Positions 5,529 through 6,160 of a stretch of DNA of 6,160 bases are shown piece by piece. Every line of letters starts with the position of its first letter. Positions within the stretch are counted from its first letter, which is position 1. The notes below the pieces were generated by a model. That model did no database searches. It was given only the letters and a program-made list of their open reading frames with translations, and was not told where the DNA came from. The translations under genes were made by a program, and so were the position numbers. The stretch spans positions 1-6,160 of the forward strand of contig JACMLA010000587.1 in the NCBI GenBank assembly GCA_014379815.1. Reading direction: 5' to 3'. This DNA comes from Bryobacteraceae bacterium. Its GTDB lineage: Bacteria > Acidobacteriota > Terriglobia > Bryobacterales > Bryobacteraceae.

Positions 5529-6160
5529 TCAGTAAATAGCAACAGGAGCGACCGTGGAGCCTGTAGCACCTTGCATCTTTAGCGGCTGCACAATAAACGC
5601 GAATTCGTAAATCCTCTTTACCGCCAGTCCCTCGAAATGCAGGTTCTCCAGCAAGTGAATGCCGTTGACCGCAAGGAGAATTTGATGTACCGGCAGATTC
5701 ACGTTTGGATCAGGATTGGGGGATATTTCCACCGAGGAATTGTCCGCTCCCACCAGCATCGGGTCCTGCCGCGCAAGCCATTCCGCAGCAGCCACGCCGA
5801 TTCCCGGGGCGGCCTTGCCATATTTCGCATTGTCCCTGCCCCAGTAGCGACTCCAGCCCGTGCGGATGAGAATCGCATCTCCCTTCTCGAGCGTTAGATT
5901 CTGCCCCTTGAGTGCCGCCTGAAGGTCCGCTGGCGTGATCTCATAATCGCCAGGCAGAAACTCGGCCTTTTTCCATGCCGCCACGTCGATGAGGACGCCG
6001 CGCGTCATCAGCATACCTACATTCTCAACACCTAGCCTCGTGAATCCGGTCCTCGTCTCAATATCCCCAAGTTTGAAGCAGTTGTACAAACTATCACCAA
6101 TAGTCTGGTGGCTGAACGCGTCGAACTGGGTGCCAATCTGACCCATCTCCCCGTGAATCA
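5529..6160 (-). CDS. Cyclase-family (kynurenine-formamidase-like) hydrolase, 3' part
   Basis: The frame remains open to the right edge, so the N-terminus is missing; about 209 residues are visible, beginning IHGEMGQIGTQFDAFSH. Cyclase-family proteins (PF04199) hydrolyse amide or lactone-type bonds, as in N-formylkynurenine or isatin hydrolysis, using a metal held by an HxGTHxDxPxH motif. Here that motif reads QIGTQFDAFSH (6108-6140): Asp and the last His are kept, but both early His positions are Gln. Other family marks are present: RGVLIDV, DAILIRTGWSRYW, PGIGVAAAEWLA, VGADNSSVEI (conserved Glu), HQILLAVNGIHLLENL and the C-terminal PLKMQGATGSTVAPVAIY. The internal ATG at 6146 sits within the motif and is not a credible start. 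It converges on the ArsR-type gene with a 12-bp gap and no terminator hairpin. Substrate is unknown. Confidence 0.9.
   Translation of the reverse strand, partial: IHGEMGQIGTQFDAFSHQTIGDSLYNCFKLGDIETRTGFTRLGVENVGMLMTRGVLIDVAAWKKAEFLPGDYEITPADLQAALKGQNLTLEKGDAILIRTGWSRYWGRDNAKYGKAAPGIGVAAAEWLARQDPMLVGADNSSVEISPNPDPNVNLPVHQILLAVNGIHLLENLHFEGLAVKRIYEFAFIVQPLKMQGATGSTVAPVAIY

Noticed and set aside
1..6160. CRISPR array, tRNA, insertion sequence or defence-system genes
   Set aside because: No spaced repeat series, cloverleaf, terminal inverted repeats, transposase or recognised defence domain could be seen.

Overview
This is a bacterial chromosome segment of roughly 57-58% GC by eye. It is gene-dense with short spacers, and no rRNA, tRNA, CRISPR array, insertion sequence or phage gene is visible. 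Gene content and protein style suggest a soil or free-living bacterium, possibly Acidobacteriota. The relevant traits are a secreted SMP-30-type propeller, a Tat-like beta-carbonic anhydrase, an MBL-fold enzyme of the secreted 'LSDG...FPNA' type, and a cyclase-family hydrolase. This taxonomic guess is inference only.

Layout, left to right. (1) The 3' part of a NarL/FixJ-type response regulator (+). (2) A 596-residue fusion (+): signal peptide, SMP-30/gluconolactonase-like beta-propeller, then a complete alpha/beta hydrolase. The join lies at a tandem 8-bp repeat, next to a start codon with its own ribosome binding site. (3) A beta-class carbonic anhydrase with an RRxFL leader (+). (4) A convergent GNAT acetyltransferase (-). 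The two stop codons sit in the two copies of a perfect 17-bp tandem duplication. (5) A LysR-type regulator (+), divergent from the acetyltransferase. (6) A metallo-beta-lactamase-fold gene (-), overlapping the LysR 3' end and apparently decayed: it keeps the C-terminal half and a scrap of N-terminal sequence but lacks the HxHxDH metal-binding core. (7) A small ArsR-type regulator (+), divergent from the MBL remnant. A perfect 7-2-7 inverted repeat lies in its promoter, abutting a -10 box that would give a leaderless or nearly leaderless mRNA. (8) The 3' part of a cyclase-family (kynurenine-formamidase-like) hydrolase (-), running off the right edge, with two expected zinc-binding His positions occupied by Gln.

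The genes do not form one operon. The common thread is small-molecule hydrolysis (possible lactonase, esterase/C-C hydrolase, MBL hydrolase, cyclase/amidohydrolase) with several local regulators. I see no clear new multi-gene system. The points most worth checking are the repeat-dependent fusion junction, the internally deleted MBL gene and the ArsR-type operator.
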